Both the position numbers and the translations under genes were made by a program. The notes beneath the pieces were generated by a model, which saw only the letters and a program-made list of their open reading frames with translations, ran no database searches and had not been told where the DNA came from. Below are positions 9,941 through 19,500 of a stretch of DNA of 64,000 bases, piece by piece. Origin of the DNA: Bryopsis sp. KO-2023 (taxonomy: Eukaryota; Chlorophyta; Ulvophyceae; Bryopsidales; Bryopsidaceae); assembly GCA_030272585.1 (NCBI GenBank), contig BSYQ01000014.1, positions 2,480,001-2,544,000 of the forward strand. Direction: 5' to 3'. Every line of letters starts with the position of its first letter. Positions within the stretch are counted from its first letter, which is position 1.

Positions 9941-10390
9941 GGAAACAGAGTGTTTGATGGCTAAGGTGGAACTCCTTATTGCAAGGGGGCGCGAAAAAGG
10001 ATACCTTAGAAAAACTCTGTCGACTTCCAAACCAACTCTTTAACTTTAATGCGTTAGGTGCCTAAGTTATTTGGCTGGCGCAGTAAGTGTAGCTTCAGTA
10101 GTACTTTAGAAACCGGGCAAACGATGTCACATTCGAGATAGTGTGGTTGTTCCGAGAAAACCCCTATCAAGTGACGTGTTGAGGTGGTCTTGACGAGACT
10201 CCAACCGAGCGAAACGTTGGTGTCTCACCCCAATAACCCAACGAGGAAAGTGTACGAGTCACCCAGCCTTATAAGCGCAGCCCTCGAACCATTTTGCCCT
10301 AGTGTTTGTGTGAACGGAGCGAGCTCCTGAGTGAAAAAGAGTCTAAAGACGCACAAACCGTTGTTTATATCTTTCTTTCCGACAAACATA
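9941..10390 (+). promoter_or_regulatory. Pol-ORF3 spacer with TATA-like box
   Basis: A 450 bp non-coding stretch conserved in all four copies. It contains an imperfect inverted repeat (GAGACTCCAAC ... GTTGGTGTCTC, about 10196-10227) and a TATAAG box at 10270-10275, about 120 nt upstream of the ORF3 start. A GTAAGT donor-like hexamer lies at 10083-10088. A separate promoter or a spliced RNA for ORF3 is possible; neither is shown by sequence alone. Confidence 0.45.
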
Positions 10391-12205
10391 ATGGCTGCCG
10401 ATACACCCGCCGCAATTGTTGCGAGATTGGAAGCGGAGGTAGCTCAAAAAGAAGAGGAGCTGCAGCACTTTACGTCGACCGCAGAGGAAGTGCTGCAGAA
10501 CAATGAGGCCTTAACCCGGCAGCTCTCAGAGTTGAGTGACCGGACGAAAGCAGCTGAGGCTGCGAAGGAGGCAGCGGAGAAAGCCAAGGAAAAGGCGGAG
10601 GCGGAAAAGAAAGAAGCGGAGGACAAGACCAAGGTCTTGGAAGAAAAATTGGAAGCCATGAAGCTGAAAAAGCAAAGGTTCCACTCTCACATGATGGCTA
10701 ACCATCGAGAGAACGACCTCCGTAAACAAGCTCTCGGGGGAATAGTGGATCGATTTACCGCGGTAGAGGAAACGCTGCAGCAAGCTGTAGCAACCGCGTG
10801 GAGTGCAGCAGCCAACAACCTTAAGAAGGAATTGGCAGAACAAGAGCTGCAGATCGATTTGCTGGGAGAGTCCCTCAGAGACGGCTCTGAAAAACTTCAA
10901 GTGCAGAGCGAAACAACGGACAAGATGCTGCGTTTGAACCCGTCGGTACCAGCACCACGGGTACGCGAAGAACTGGATCGCCAAGTCCAAGTTCTGTTGT
11001 CAAACGCAACACTTGATCTGGAACCGTCCAAGGACGATGATGCGGGAGGCTCAAGCAAGGGCAAGGGGAAAGGGAAAAACAAACGTCCAAGCTCGCCGTG
11101 TAGGGATGAAGATCCACACGGAAAGAGAAGGCGAGAGGACGGTGACGATGAAGGTGGTGAGCCACCGAGGGATCGTATGCCTGGAGATGCAGCAAGAGCC
11201 AACTTGTTACTCAAGTTAAAGGCTGCCGCATTAAAGACTCCAGCACCCTCACAACCAGCACCAACAGTTCAGACTCCCGGAGATGAGGCTACCGCAATAG
11301 CACCGGGGGAGGACTTATTCGACATGAGAGAGGAGGAGCTTTTGGACTTGGATTTTAACGAAGAAATTGACTTCGGCAGTCCACCTCCTAGGCTCGAAGG
11401 TCCTAGTTCTGAACTGGAGGACGGAGAAATAAGGAATGATGAAGGGCCAAGCCAGGTGACAGAGGTTCAGCGTGCGGTCCATCCACCGTTGGAGTTAGCT
11501 CCAACAGAAGCAGCACTTCGGGCTTTCCGAGAAAAGGTTAAGCTCAGGAGATTAAGGGCGGCTGCTCAGGACAAAGTGGATGCTGCACCTAGCGAAGTGA
11601 ACCTGTCACGGGAGGATATCGAGGAGGCTTGCAACCCCATCACTGCGTCAGAGAAATGGCCGAAGGTCCAATATACTAACCCCAGGGACCGAGCCTTGCA
11701 AAATTACCGCGGCAACCGGCACTTTCACGAGTTGCCCATGTGCATTTGGTGCGGGAGAAGCCCAATGCAGGCAAGTGCTCAGCGGCTGACGCAGAAGAAG
11801 TATTCCGTCCTTCCTTGTGGGTATCACCTCGTGTGTGATGCTCATTGGTTGGCATACTCGATGCTGGGGCGCATCGTCACGGCGGTCCAAAAAGTCGCGG
11901 AAGTGGACAACAAGTCCATCGCCACCGTCTCCCCATTCTCTCTACCTGCCCATGTGTTAAAGCTGACACGCTCGACGTTCGAAGAAATCCCTCCGTTCCC
12001 GGCTGAGCACGAGAAGTTGCCACACTGCAACATGTGTGTGAAGCGGCAGCTCAAGGTGTCCGGCATCACAAGGGATCTGCCATTCCTTAAGTCCAAGAGG
12101 GTGGCTGCCGCATTTGATCCCTGTGTCCGGTATCGTGCAGTGCAGCAAGCGCATGCGCAGGAGCAGCGTGCTATCCAGCAAGCGCAAGCGCAGGAACAGC
12201 GTTAA
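10391..12205 (+). CDS. ORF3: coiled-coil protein with Cys/His cluster, copy A
   Basis: 604 aa, start chosen at MAADTP because the copy at 60961 begins there; an upstream in-frame ATG exists here. I do not recognise the family. Residues 1-200 are a charged helical coiled coil (repeats of AAEAAKEAAEKAKEKAEAE type). About 205-255 is basic and nuclear-signal-like (KGKGKNKRPSS, GKRRRED). About 300-390 is acidic and proline-rich. The C-terminal third has a likely two-zinc module: C451-x2-C454, C476-x2-H479-x2-C482-x2-H485, C546-x2-C549. The tail is two QQAxAQEQR repeats. There is no signal peptide or membrane segment, so it is not an env. It sits in sense between pol and the 3' LTR, the place where some retroelements carry accessory genes. 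A nucleic-acid-binding or RING-like accessory role is a guess. Confidence 0.8.
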   Translation: MAADTPAAIVARLEAEVAQKEEELQHFTSTAEEVLQNNEALTRQLSELSDRTKAAEAAKEAAEKAKEKAEAEKKEAEDKTKVLEEKLEAMKLKKQRFHSHMMANHRENDLRKQALGGIVDRFTAVEETLQQAVATAWSAAANNLKKELAEQELQIDLLGESLRDGSEKLQVQSETTDKMLRLNPSVPAPRVREELDRQVQVLLSNATLDLEPSKDDDAGGSSKGKGKGKNKRPSSPCRDEDPHGKRRREDGDDEGGEPPRDRMPGDAARANLLLKLKAAALKTPAPSQPAPTVQTPGDEATAIAPGEDLFDMREEELLDLDFNEEIDFGSPPPRLEGPSSELEDGEIRNDEGPSQVTEVQRAVHPPLELAPTEAALRAFREKVKLRRLRAAAQDKVDAAPSEVNLSREDIEEACNPITASEKWPKVQYTNPRDRALQNYRGNRHFHELPMCIWCGRSPMQASAQRLTQKKYSVLPCGYHLVCDAHWLAYSMLGRIVTAVQKVAEVDNKSIATVSPFSLPAHVLKLTRSTFEEIPPFPAEHEKLPHCNMCVKRQLKVSGITRDLPFLKSKRVAAAFDPCVRYRAVQQAHAQEQRAIQQAQAQEQR

Positions 12206-12385
12206 GGAGGAGGGAAAAGGAGTTATCGTCGACCAAGTGTGTGCGTGCAGCAGCTGTCAGAGACGTCAGAGCAAGAGACAGGTCCAAGACAGTTGGGTGT
12301 GGGTATGGGAGTGGGTGAGTTTTGTGTTTGTGTTTTTGTGTTTTTGTTTTTCTTTGTGTTTTGGTGTGCGTGGGCGCCCACTTTT

Positions 12386-12400
12386 TGCGGGGGGGGCGTA
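12386..12400 (+). promoter_or_regulatory. Polypurine tract of copy A
   Basis: A run of eight G (12389-12396) followed by CGTA ends directly at the 3' LTR start (12401). The same tract occurs at the matching place in B, C and D. It is the expected plus-strand DNA primer site. Confidence 0.75.
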
Positions 12401-12820
12401 TGTTAGTCTTTTAGCGCTATACGAGGTAGTTTGGGATAGAGCCGAGGGTGGCTGACGCATGTGGGTTCACGAGTAAGACAGATTAGACCCAGAGTTTGGG
12501 GCATGCGTCAGCGTACTACACTTAGGGGTACTTAAGAGGCCCACTCGTTGTTTTGACACTCATAGTTACTTTGTAAGAACTCGGGATTCGTGGGATTGGT
12601 GTGTTCCCGCTTGTGTGTGTGTTTGTGTGTGTGTGTCTAAGTGTTTGCCTGACGCAATCACTTATCCAACCAAGTGCTCTAGTAGCGTTCACAACCGCGC
12701 TAGCTAGAGAGTTGTCTAAACCAACAAACCCCACAAGTATACTTGCGTTAGCCAGCAAGTTATCACGAATCCAACCAACACAGCCGACCACTATTGCGTC
12801 ACCCACAAGCTTCACTATCA
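12401..12820 (+). repeat. 3' LTR of copy A
   Basis: 420 bp, TGTTAGTC to CACTATCA. Compared with the 5' LTR it differs at several scattered bases and in the patch after GTTTTGACA (here CTCATAGTTACTTTG), where it matches the LTR at 34319-34741 better than its own partner. Confidence 0.92.
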
Positions 12821-13284
12821 TCGCCTTTTAAGGTCGACTCTGCACGCTGAACCTGCTCGTGAACTTGTCCTTCCAGGTTTTGTGCGACCTCCTGCACATT
12901 CGAGGAGACAGCGGCATACACATGCTCAGCTGTGTCCCTAAGTTGTCCCTCATCCACACCATGAACGTGCACCTCCTGCTGGTGGACGTTTATGTGCTGA
13001 TGTTCATGGTGAAGGATGTTGGTGACTTCTATTGTCGGGATGTCCTCCATATCCTCATCATACTCCTCGTCCCCGGACTCTTCCGACTCTTGTTCGTCGT
13101 CTAAGTCCTCGTCCGGTTCCTCAACCTGGTCGGGTACATGTCTGTCCCACTGCAAATCATGTATTTGCTGCGCTGGTGGGTGCACCACATCTGGATAGAC
13201 CACGGGAATGAGTTGGTTATCCTCCACCACTTCCTCCTCAGGAGGTGGAATAGGTGGTAGTTGTGGCGGCGTCTGGCCGGACAT
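12821..13284 (-). pseudogene. gag: Gag N-terminal part of F2
   Basis: Begins MSGQTPPQLPPIPPPEEE and continues through an acidic stretch (EEPDEDLDDEQESEESGDEE... region) into a helical segment. About 155 codons remain before the LTR of copy A. The domain is recognised by position (after LTR, PBS and leader) rather than by a known motif. The same start is repeated at 14123-14217 in F1. Fossil fragment. Confidence 0.6.
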
Positions 13285-13943
13285 GTTGTTTGAGTGAAAT
13301 CCGCCGGGAATTGTGATAGCGAACAGGAAAGTTCTCGGTTTTTCCGTAGAACTGTTTCCGACTTTTCCGCGGGAAAAGATGGAAACTTTCTGGTGTCAGA
13401 CAGTGTTTGGGTGCAAGCTACTATCCGTCGTGAGATTTTCCAGCGATATTTAGTAATTCCGACTGGAATCAGACGGTGCGGTACTTTTCTCCGGGAAAGA
13501 GTGACTGTTAGTAATCGGACGGGGCGGTGGACGGTCTGGTTTCTGTCAGGTCGTCAAAACCAGAGTCGTCTCGCTCTCGTTTCCGAACTTTCCGGGGTAA
13601 AGTCGCACGTTCGTGTTTTGAACGTCTGCTCACGCGGTCGCCTGCCCGAACGACTGTTTTTCCTGCGCTTTTCCGACGTTTTTCTCTCGACTTCTACAGA
13701 TCTATAGATCTGAGAGTCAGTTCACTTTTGGACTCCAATTGTTTCGCGGCTTCGCCTGGACGTTGTAAGCGACAACGCGAGAGTATCGCTCACTCTCGAA
13801 AGGTATCTTCGCCCTCTCACGCCCCTTGGAACGAACGAGTTCCAGATCTGTGGGATTTAGTAATCCCTAAGGTCAGATCTTTGGGGGGGTTGCGCGAGTT
13901 CGCCTGTGGAGTGCGCCTGGCCTCGACCAGCTCCGAAACCAAA
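13285..13943 (-). other. Leader of F2 with PBS
   Basis: Non-coding sequence between the F2 LTR and gag, almost the same as 14218-14876 in F1. The PBS (reverse complement of TGGTTTCGGAGC) is at 13930-13941, two bases from the LTR. Overlapping open frames here appear in both copies but show no domain and are taken as chance. Confidence 0.6.
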
Positions 13944-13970
13944 TGATAGGGGCTCCCAGGCCCCGAGACA

Positions 13971-14019
<49 letters not shown>

Positions 14020-14122
14020 TCACTGGGAAGATTAATTTTTACAGGAGGGCCCCCTGCCCTATAAACCCTGTCGTACTCCCAATTGTACTACATAACACCC
14101 CTAAACCCGAGTTCTACTATCA
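13944..14122 (-). repeat. LTR of F2 with CA/GA microsatellite
   Basis: 179 bp, TGATAGGG to CTACTATCA on the plus strand, so TG...CA bounded. It includes a CA repeat running into a GA repeat (about 13974-14019). Short LTRs of this size suit compact or non-autonomous families. Confidence 0.75.
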
Positions 14123-14912
14123 TCTGGATAGACCACGGGAATTAGTTGGTTATCCTCCACCACTTCCTCCTCGGGAGGTGGAATAGGTGGTAGTTGTGGC
14201 GGCGTCTGGCCGGACATGTTGTTTGAGTGAAATCCGCCGGGAATTGTGATAGCGAACAGAAAAGTTCTCGGTTTTTCCGTAGAAGTGTTTCCGACTTTTC
14301 CGCGGGAAAAGATGGAAACTTTCCGGTGTCAGACAGTGTTTGGGTGTAAGCTACTATCCGTCGTGAGATTTTCCAGCGATATTTAGTAATTCCGACTGGA
14401 ATCAGACGGTGCGGTACTTTTCTCCGGGAAAGAGTGACTGTTAGTAATCGGACGGGGCGGTGGACGGTCTGGTTTCTGTCAGGTCGTCAAAACCAGAGTC
14501 GTCTCGCTCTCGTTTCCGAACTTTCCGGGGTAAAGTCGCACGTTCGTGTTCCGAACGTCTGCTCACGCGGTCGCCTGCCCGAACGACTGTTTTTCCTGCG
14601 CTTTTCCGACGTTTTTCTCTCGACTTCTACAGATCTATAGATCTGAGAGTCAGTTCACTTTTGGACTCCGATTGTTTCGCGACTTCGCCTGGACGTTGTA
14701 AGCGACAACGCGAGAGTGTCGCTCACTCTCGAAAGGTATCTTCGCCCTCTCACGCCCCTTGGAACGAACGAGTTCCAGATCTGTGGGATTTAGTAATCCC
14801 TGAGGTCAGATCTTTGGGGGGGTTGCGCGAGTTCGCCTGTGGGGTGCGCCTGGCCTCGCCCAGCTCCGAAACCAAATGATAGGGGCACACAAGTCCCCGA
14901 GACACAAGCACA

Positions 14913-14945
<33 letters not shown>

Positions 14946-15048
14946 TCACTGGGAAAGATAATTTTTACAGGAGGGCCCCCTGCCCTATAAACCCTGTCGT
15001 ACTCCCAATTGTACTACAAAATACCCCTAAACCCGAGTTCTACTATCA
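14123..15048 (-). mobile_element. Short-LTR retroelement F1, 5' end
   Basis: A second copy of the same family: 5' LTR 14877-15048 (172 bp, again with a CA/GA microsatellite at about 14906-14945), PBS complement at 14863-14874, leader 14218-14876, and gag start 14123-14217 cut by the F2 LTR. Leader identity to F2 is high by eye. F1 in turn lies in the gag of element E. Broken. Confidence 0.7.
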
Positions 15049-15644
15049 CACTGTGCAAGTTGCGGTGTAAGAACCAAATGTTGGTGATATCATCCACCTT
15101 GGTCTTACGCAGGGTAAAGTATGTGTCCATCTGACGAACATACTCTCCAGTGTCACACTTCCGATTGATATGGTCCCTGAATGTGGCTAGTTTTTGAGTT
15201 ATGGCATACTCTGTTGCCAACTCACCAAAACTACCATCATCCATGGCGGTACACATATCCTCCCACGATAGGGCACCTTGGGACACAATGTCCTCACCCA
15301 CACGTGCAATGAGGTGTTTGATCCCCTTGGGACCCAAATAGGTTGGACCTATTTTGCCCCACTCGGAACGAGGCACACCCTCAGCATTCCAGAAAATTTC
15401 TAAGGTCACCTTGTGCTCAGCCCATGGACATTGTCCATCGAACTTGTCCGGTTTTCCAACCGCGGACCTTTTAGCACCTCGGCGGCTTTCGACCTCTTTC
15501 TGAAAATTTTCTTGCTGAGCTCTCAACAAAACCAACTCCCTTTGCAACTCCGCAACTGTGGGAGCTACCATTTCTTGCTCCTCGGTCTGACCTCCGACCA
15601 AGTCTTGAACCTCAAGGCCAGTAGACCCTTCTGGTTGAGCCATT
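15049..15644 (-). pseudogene. gag: Gag fragment of element E
   Basis: Starts MAQPEGSTGLEVQDLVGG; after a short coiled segment (TVAELQRELVLLRAQQENFQKEVE) comes a retrotransposon Gag-like core: KPDKFDGQCPWAEHKVTLEIF, then SWEDMCTAMDDGSFGELATEYA and YVRQMDTYFTLRKTKVDDI. About 199 codons are present, then the LTR of F1. The core is typical of plant-type retrotransposon Gag. Fossil fragment. Confidence 0.65.
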
Positions 15645-16306
15645 TTCCTCACACCTTCTATTGACCAAATAAAAGGGAACACACTCACTGAAGCTCTCCA
15701 AGCACTTCAGTACAAATGTACTCTTTCCACCATCCAAGACACAACTGCCCTTGGTATGCTATGTAGCACTAAGGCTTCTCGAGAGCACACACACACACAC
15801 TAGAGCTCTCTAGGGTCTTGATAATAGCTCAAGGAGAATAAATCTCAGCAACCCCAGTCACAGCCCTCACTGATGTTTGTCGGTTTCCAGAAAAACCTCA
15901 GCCCACTTTCAATTGCTTATCCACCCAAAAGAAAACACCCCTTTGAGTAGCAACAAGCCCTATGGACCCAAACAAGCACACAGCACCACCAAAACTCTCC
16001 AACACTTGTCTTAGGGTACTTGACCTGACCCTTACCCTAACCTAGGGTAAAACACTCAGTGAACAAGAAAACACCCCAAGTTTTCCTTCGCGAACCCAAA
16101 CGAACCACTATAGGCCATCCTGAAAAACGTCAGGATCTTCAAACGCCCATAACTCGCTCGTCTGAACTCCGATAACGAAGCGACAAAATGTTCTGGGAAG
16201 CTCTTTTTCTGTAAATACTTTTTGCAACCTTGGAATCCCATTTCCGAGTCGTGTGCGAGCCGTAGCAGCCGAAAACATGCGCTAATCGTCACTTGCTCCG
16301 AAACCA
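15645..16306 (-). other. Leader and PBS of element E
   Basis: About 650 bp without a gene between the E gag start and its LTR. The PBS complement GCTCCGAAACCA lies at 16295-16306, two bases from the LTR, the same primer as in the other families. A short CA repeat is at about 15786-15800. Confidence 0.6.
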
Positions 16307-16308
16307 AC

Positions 16309-16548
16309 TGTTTAGAACCTCTCTTCACGACCTTGTCGCCAAAAAGAAGCCCCCTGAACAGCCCCTTGAAGTCCTTTAACCCTCCAACCCCATGGGTCCC
16401 ATCAACCACGTGGAGGAACCTAGCAAGCTAGGCGGACACCCTGTCCTGTCACATCACCCATCAGGGGGATGTGACATCGACCACCCACTACACCACGTCA
16501 CCCACGTGGCTAGTGGAGGCGGCACACTAGGGCAAGGAGGGCATAACA
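16309..16548 (-). repeat. 5' LTR of element E
   Basis: About 240 bp, TGTTTAGA to CATAACA (termini TGTT/AACA). The left limit is fixed by the adjacent PBS; the right limit by the switch into satellite sequence. No partner LTR is visible, so the far end is an estimate. Confidence 0.6.
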
Positions 16549-19500
16549 GGCACGCGTGGGTGCTAGTTTTCGGAGCATGAAGGTCGCTTCTCGGCTACTT
16601 CACCAAATCTGGATTATCAAAGCCCAAAGCGCGGCTCTCGTCGAGACCTATCCGTGGGTACCTCTCCCGAGTCCATCCGAGCCGTGGTTGGGGAAATTTG
16701 GCTCCGCGAGTGGTTTACCGAAAGCGGGACGCACGCGTTCGCGCTAGCTGACCACATCGCCACGACCCCGCAACACTTGAACCTCCAAAACTTTTTTTTT
16801 GCCTCATGAGTGACCTGATCGGCCCCAAATCAAAACTGTTAGTCTTTTAGAGCGCTACGAGGTAGTTTGGGATAGAGCCGAGGGTGGCTGACGCATGTGG
16901 GTTCGCGAGTAAGACAGATTAGACCCAGAGTTTGGGGCATGCGTTAGCGTACTACACTTAGGGGTACTTAAGAGGCCCACTCGTTGTTTTGACATTCCAT
17001 TCTTTTGTAAAGACTCGGGATTCGTGGGATTGGTGTGTTCCCGCTTGTGTGTGTGTGTGTGTTAAGTGTTTGCCTGACGCAATCACTTCCCAACCCAAGT
17101 GCTCTAGTAGCGTTCACAACCGCGCTAGCTAGAGAGTTGTCTCAAGCAACAAACCCCACAAGTATACTTGCGTTAGCCAGCAAGTTATCACGAATCCAAC
17201 CAACACAGCCGACCACTATTGCGTCACCCACAAGCTTCACTATCAAAAACCATCGTGCTCCACACTCGAAGGCCTCCCCTCACATGCCCTCTCCCAACCG
17301 GTGCTTGAGAGAAGGCACGCTTGGGTGCTAGTTTTCGGAGCATGGAGGTCGCTCCCCGGCTACTCCACCAAATCTGGATTTTCAAAGCCCAAAGCGCGGC
17401 TCTCGTCGAGACCTATCCGTGGGTACCTCTCCCGAGTCCATCTAAGCCGTGGTTGGGGAGTTTTGGCTCCGCGAGTGGTTTTCCAAAAGCGGGACGCACG
17501 CGTTCGCGCTAGCTGACCACATCGCCACGACCCCGCAACACTTGAACCTCCAAAATTTTTTTTTTGCATCAAGAGTGACCTGATCGGCCCCAAACCAAAA
17601 CCATCGTGCTCCACACTCGAAGGCCTTCCCTCACATGCCCTCTCCCAACCGGTGCTTGAGAGAAGGCACGCGTGGGTGCTAGTTTTCGGAGCATGGAGGT
17701 CGCTCCTCGGCTACTCCACCAAATCTTGATTTTCAAAGCCCAAAGCGCGGCTCTCGTCGAGACCTATCCGTGGGTACCTCTCCCGAGTCCATCCGAGCCG
17801 TGGTTGAGGAGTTATGGCTCCGCGAGTGGTTTACGAAAAACGGGACGCACGCGTTCGCGCTACCTGACCACATCGCCACGACCCCGCAACATTTGAACCT
17901 CCAAATTTTTTTTTTTGCCTCATGAGTGACCTGATCGGCCTCAAACCAAAACCATCGTTGTTCCCTTCGAAGGCCTTCCCTCACATGCCCTCTCCCAACC
18001 GGTGCTTGAGAGAAGGCACGCGTGGGTGCTAGTTTTCGGAGCATGGAGGTCGCTCCTCGGCTACTCCACCAAATCTTGATTTTCAAAGCCCAAAGCGCGG
18101 CTCTCGTCGAGACCTATCCGTGGGTACCTCTCCCGAGTCCATCCGAGCCGTGGTTGAGGAGTTATGGCTCCGCGAGTGGTTTACGAAAAACGGGACGCAC
18201 GCGTTCGCGCTACCTGACCACATCGCCACGACCCCGCAACATTTGACCTCCAAATTGTTTTTTTTTTGCCTCATGAGTGACCTGATCGGCCTCAAACCAA
18301 AACCATCGTTGTTCCTTTCGAAGGCCTTCCCTCACATGCCCTCTCCCAACCGATGCTTGAGAGAAGGCACGCGTGGGTGCTAGTTTTCGGAGCATGGAGG
18401 TCGCTCCTCGGCTACTCCACCCAATCTTGATTTTGAAAACTCAAAGCGCGGCTCTCGTCGAGACCTATCCGTGGGTACCTCTCCCGAGTCCATCCGAGCC
18501 GTGGTTGAGGAGTTATGGCTCCGCGGGTGGTTTACCAAAAGCGGGACGCACGCGTTCGCGCTACCTGACCACATCGCCACGACCCCGCAACATTTGAACC
18601 TCCAAATATTTTTTTTTTTGCCTCATGAGTGACCTGATCGGCCTCAAACCAAAACCATCGTTGTTCCCTTCGAACGCCTTCCCTCACATGCCCTCTCCCA
18701 ACCGGTGCTTGAGAGAAGGCACGCGTGGGTGCTAGTTTTTGGAGCAAGGAGGTAGCTCCTCGGCTACTCCACCAAATCTAAATTTTTAAAGCCCAAGGGG
18801 CGGCTCTCGTCGAGACCTATCCGTGGGTTCCTCTCCCGAGTCCATCCGAGCCGTGGTTGAGGAGTTATGGCTCCGCGAGTTGTTTACCAAAAACGGGACG
18901 CACGCGTTCGCGCTACCTGACCACATCGCCACGACCCCGCAACATTTGAACCTCCAAAATCTTTTTTTTGCCTCATGAGTGACCTGATCGGCCTCAAACC
19001 AAAACCATCGTTGTTCCCTTCGAAGGCCTTCCCTCACATGCCCTCTCCCAACCGGTGCTTGAGAGAAGGCACGCGTGGGTGCTAGTTTTCGGAGCATGGA
19101 GGTCGCTCCTCGGCTACTCCACCAAAACTTGATTTTCAAAGCCCAAAGCGCGGCTATCGTCGAGACCTATCCGTGGGTACCTCTCCCGAGTCCATACGAG
19201 CCGTGGTTGAGGAGTTATGGCTCCGCGAGTGGTTTACCAAAAACGGGACGCACGCGTTCGCGCTACCTGACCACATCGCCACGACCCCGCAACATTTGAA
19301 CCTCCAAAATTTTTTTTTTGCCTCATGAGTGACCTGATCGGCCTCAAACCAAAACCATCGTTGTTCCCTTCGAAGGCCTTCCCTCACATGCCCTCTCCCA
19401 ACCGGTGCTTGAGAGAAGGCACGCGTGGGTGCTAGTTTTCGGAGCATGGAGGTCGCTCCTCGGCTACTCCACCAAATCTTGATTTTCAAAGCCCAAAGCG

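Larger units (their letters stand above)
2732..12820 (+). mobile_element. Ty3/gypsy chromovirus copy A with extra ORF3
   Basis: Element of 10.09 kb with LTRs (417 and 420 bp), PBS, leader, gag, pol, a third ORF and a G-rich polypurine tract, in that order. The three long frames are open, but the copy is unlikely to be one clean insertion. The two LTRs differ at several places, including the variable patch near the predicted transcription start. The flanking 5-mers (ATCGG left, TCGCC right) are not a target duplication. The left flank is RNase H and the right flank is gag of a short-LTR element. I infer that A is a recombinant between two related copies. Older than copy D by LTR divergence. 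Confidence 0.9.
12821..14122 (-). mobile_element. Short-LTR retroelement F2, 5' part
   Basis: Minus-strand fossil. Parts seen, in element order: 5' LTR (13944-14122), PBS (reverse complement of TGGTTTCGGAGC at 13930-13941), leader of about 650 bp, and the start of gag (12821-13284), which abuts copy A. Its LTR lies inside the gag start of a second copy, F1, so one family member inserted into another. Broken. Confidence 0.7.

Noticed and set aside
10331-10390. Upstream in-frame ATG for ORF3 in copy A
   Set aside because: Copy D starts at MAADTP and the upstream codons are not conserved between copies, so the inner start is preferred.
13527-13946. 139-codon frame repeated at 14460-14879
   Set aside because: Present in both F leaders only because the leaders are near-identical; it crosses the PBS and enters the LTR, and has no recognisable domain.
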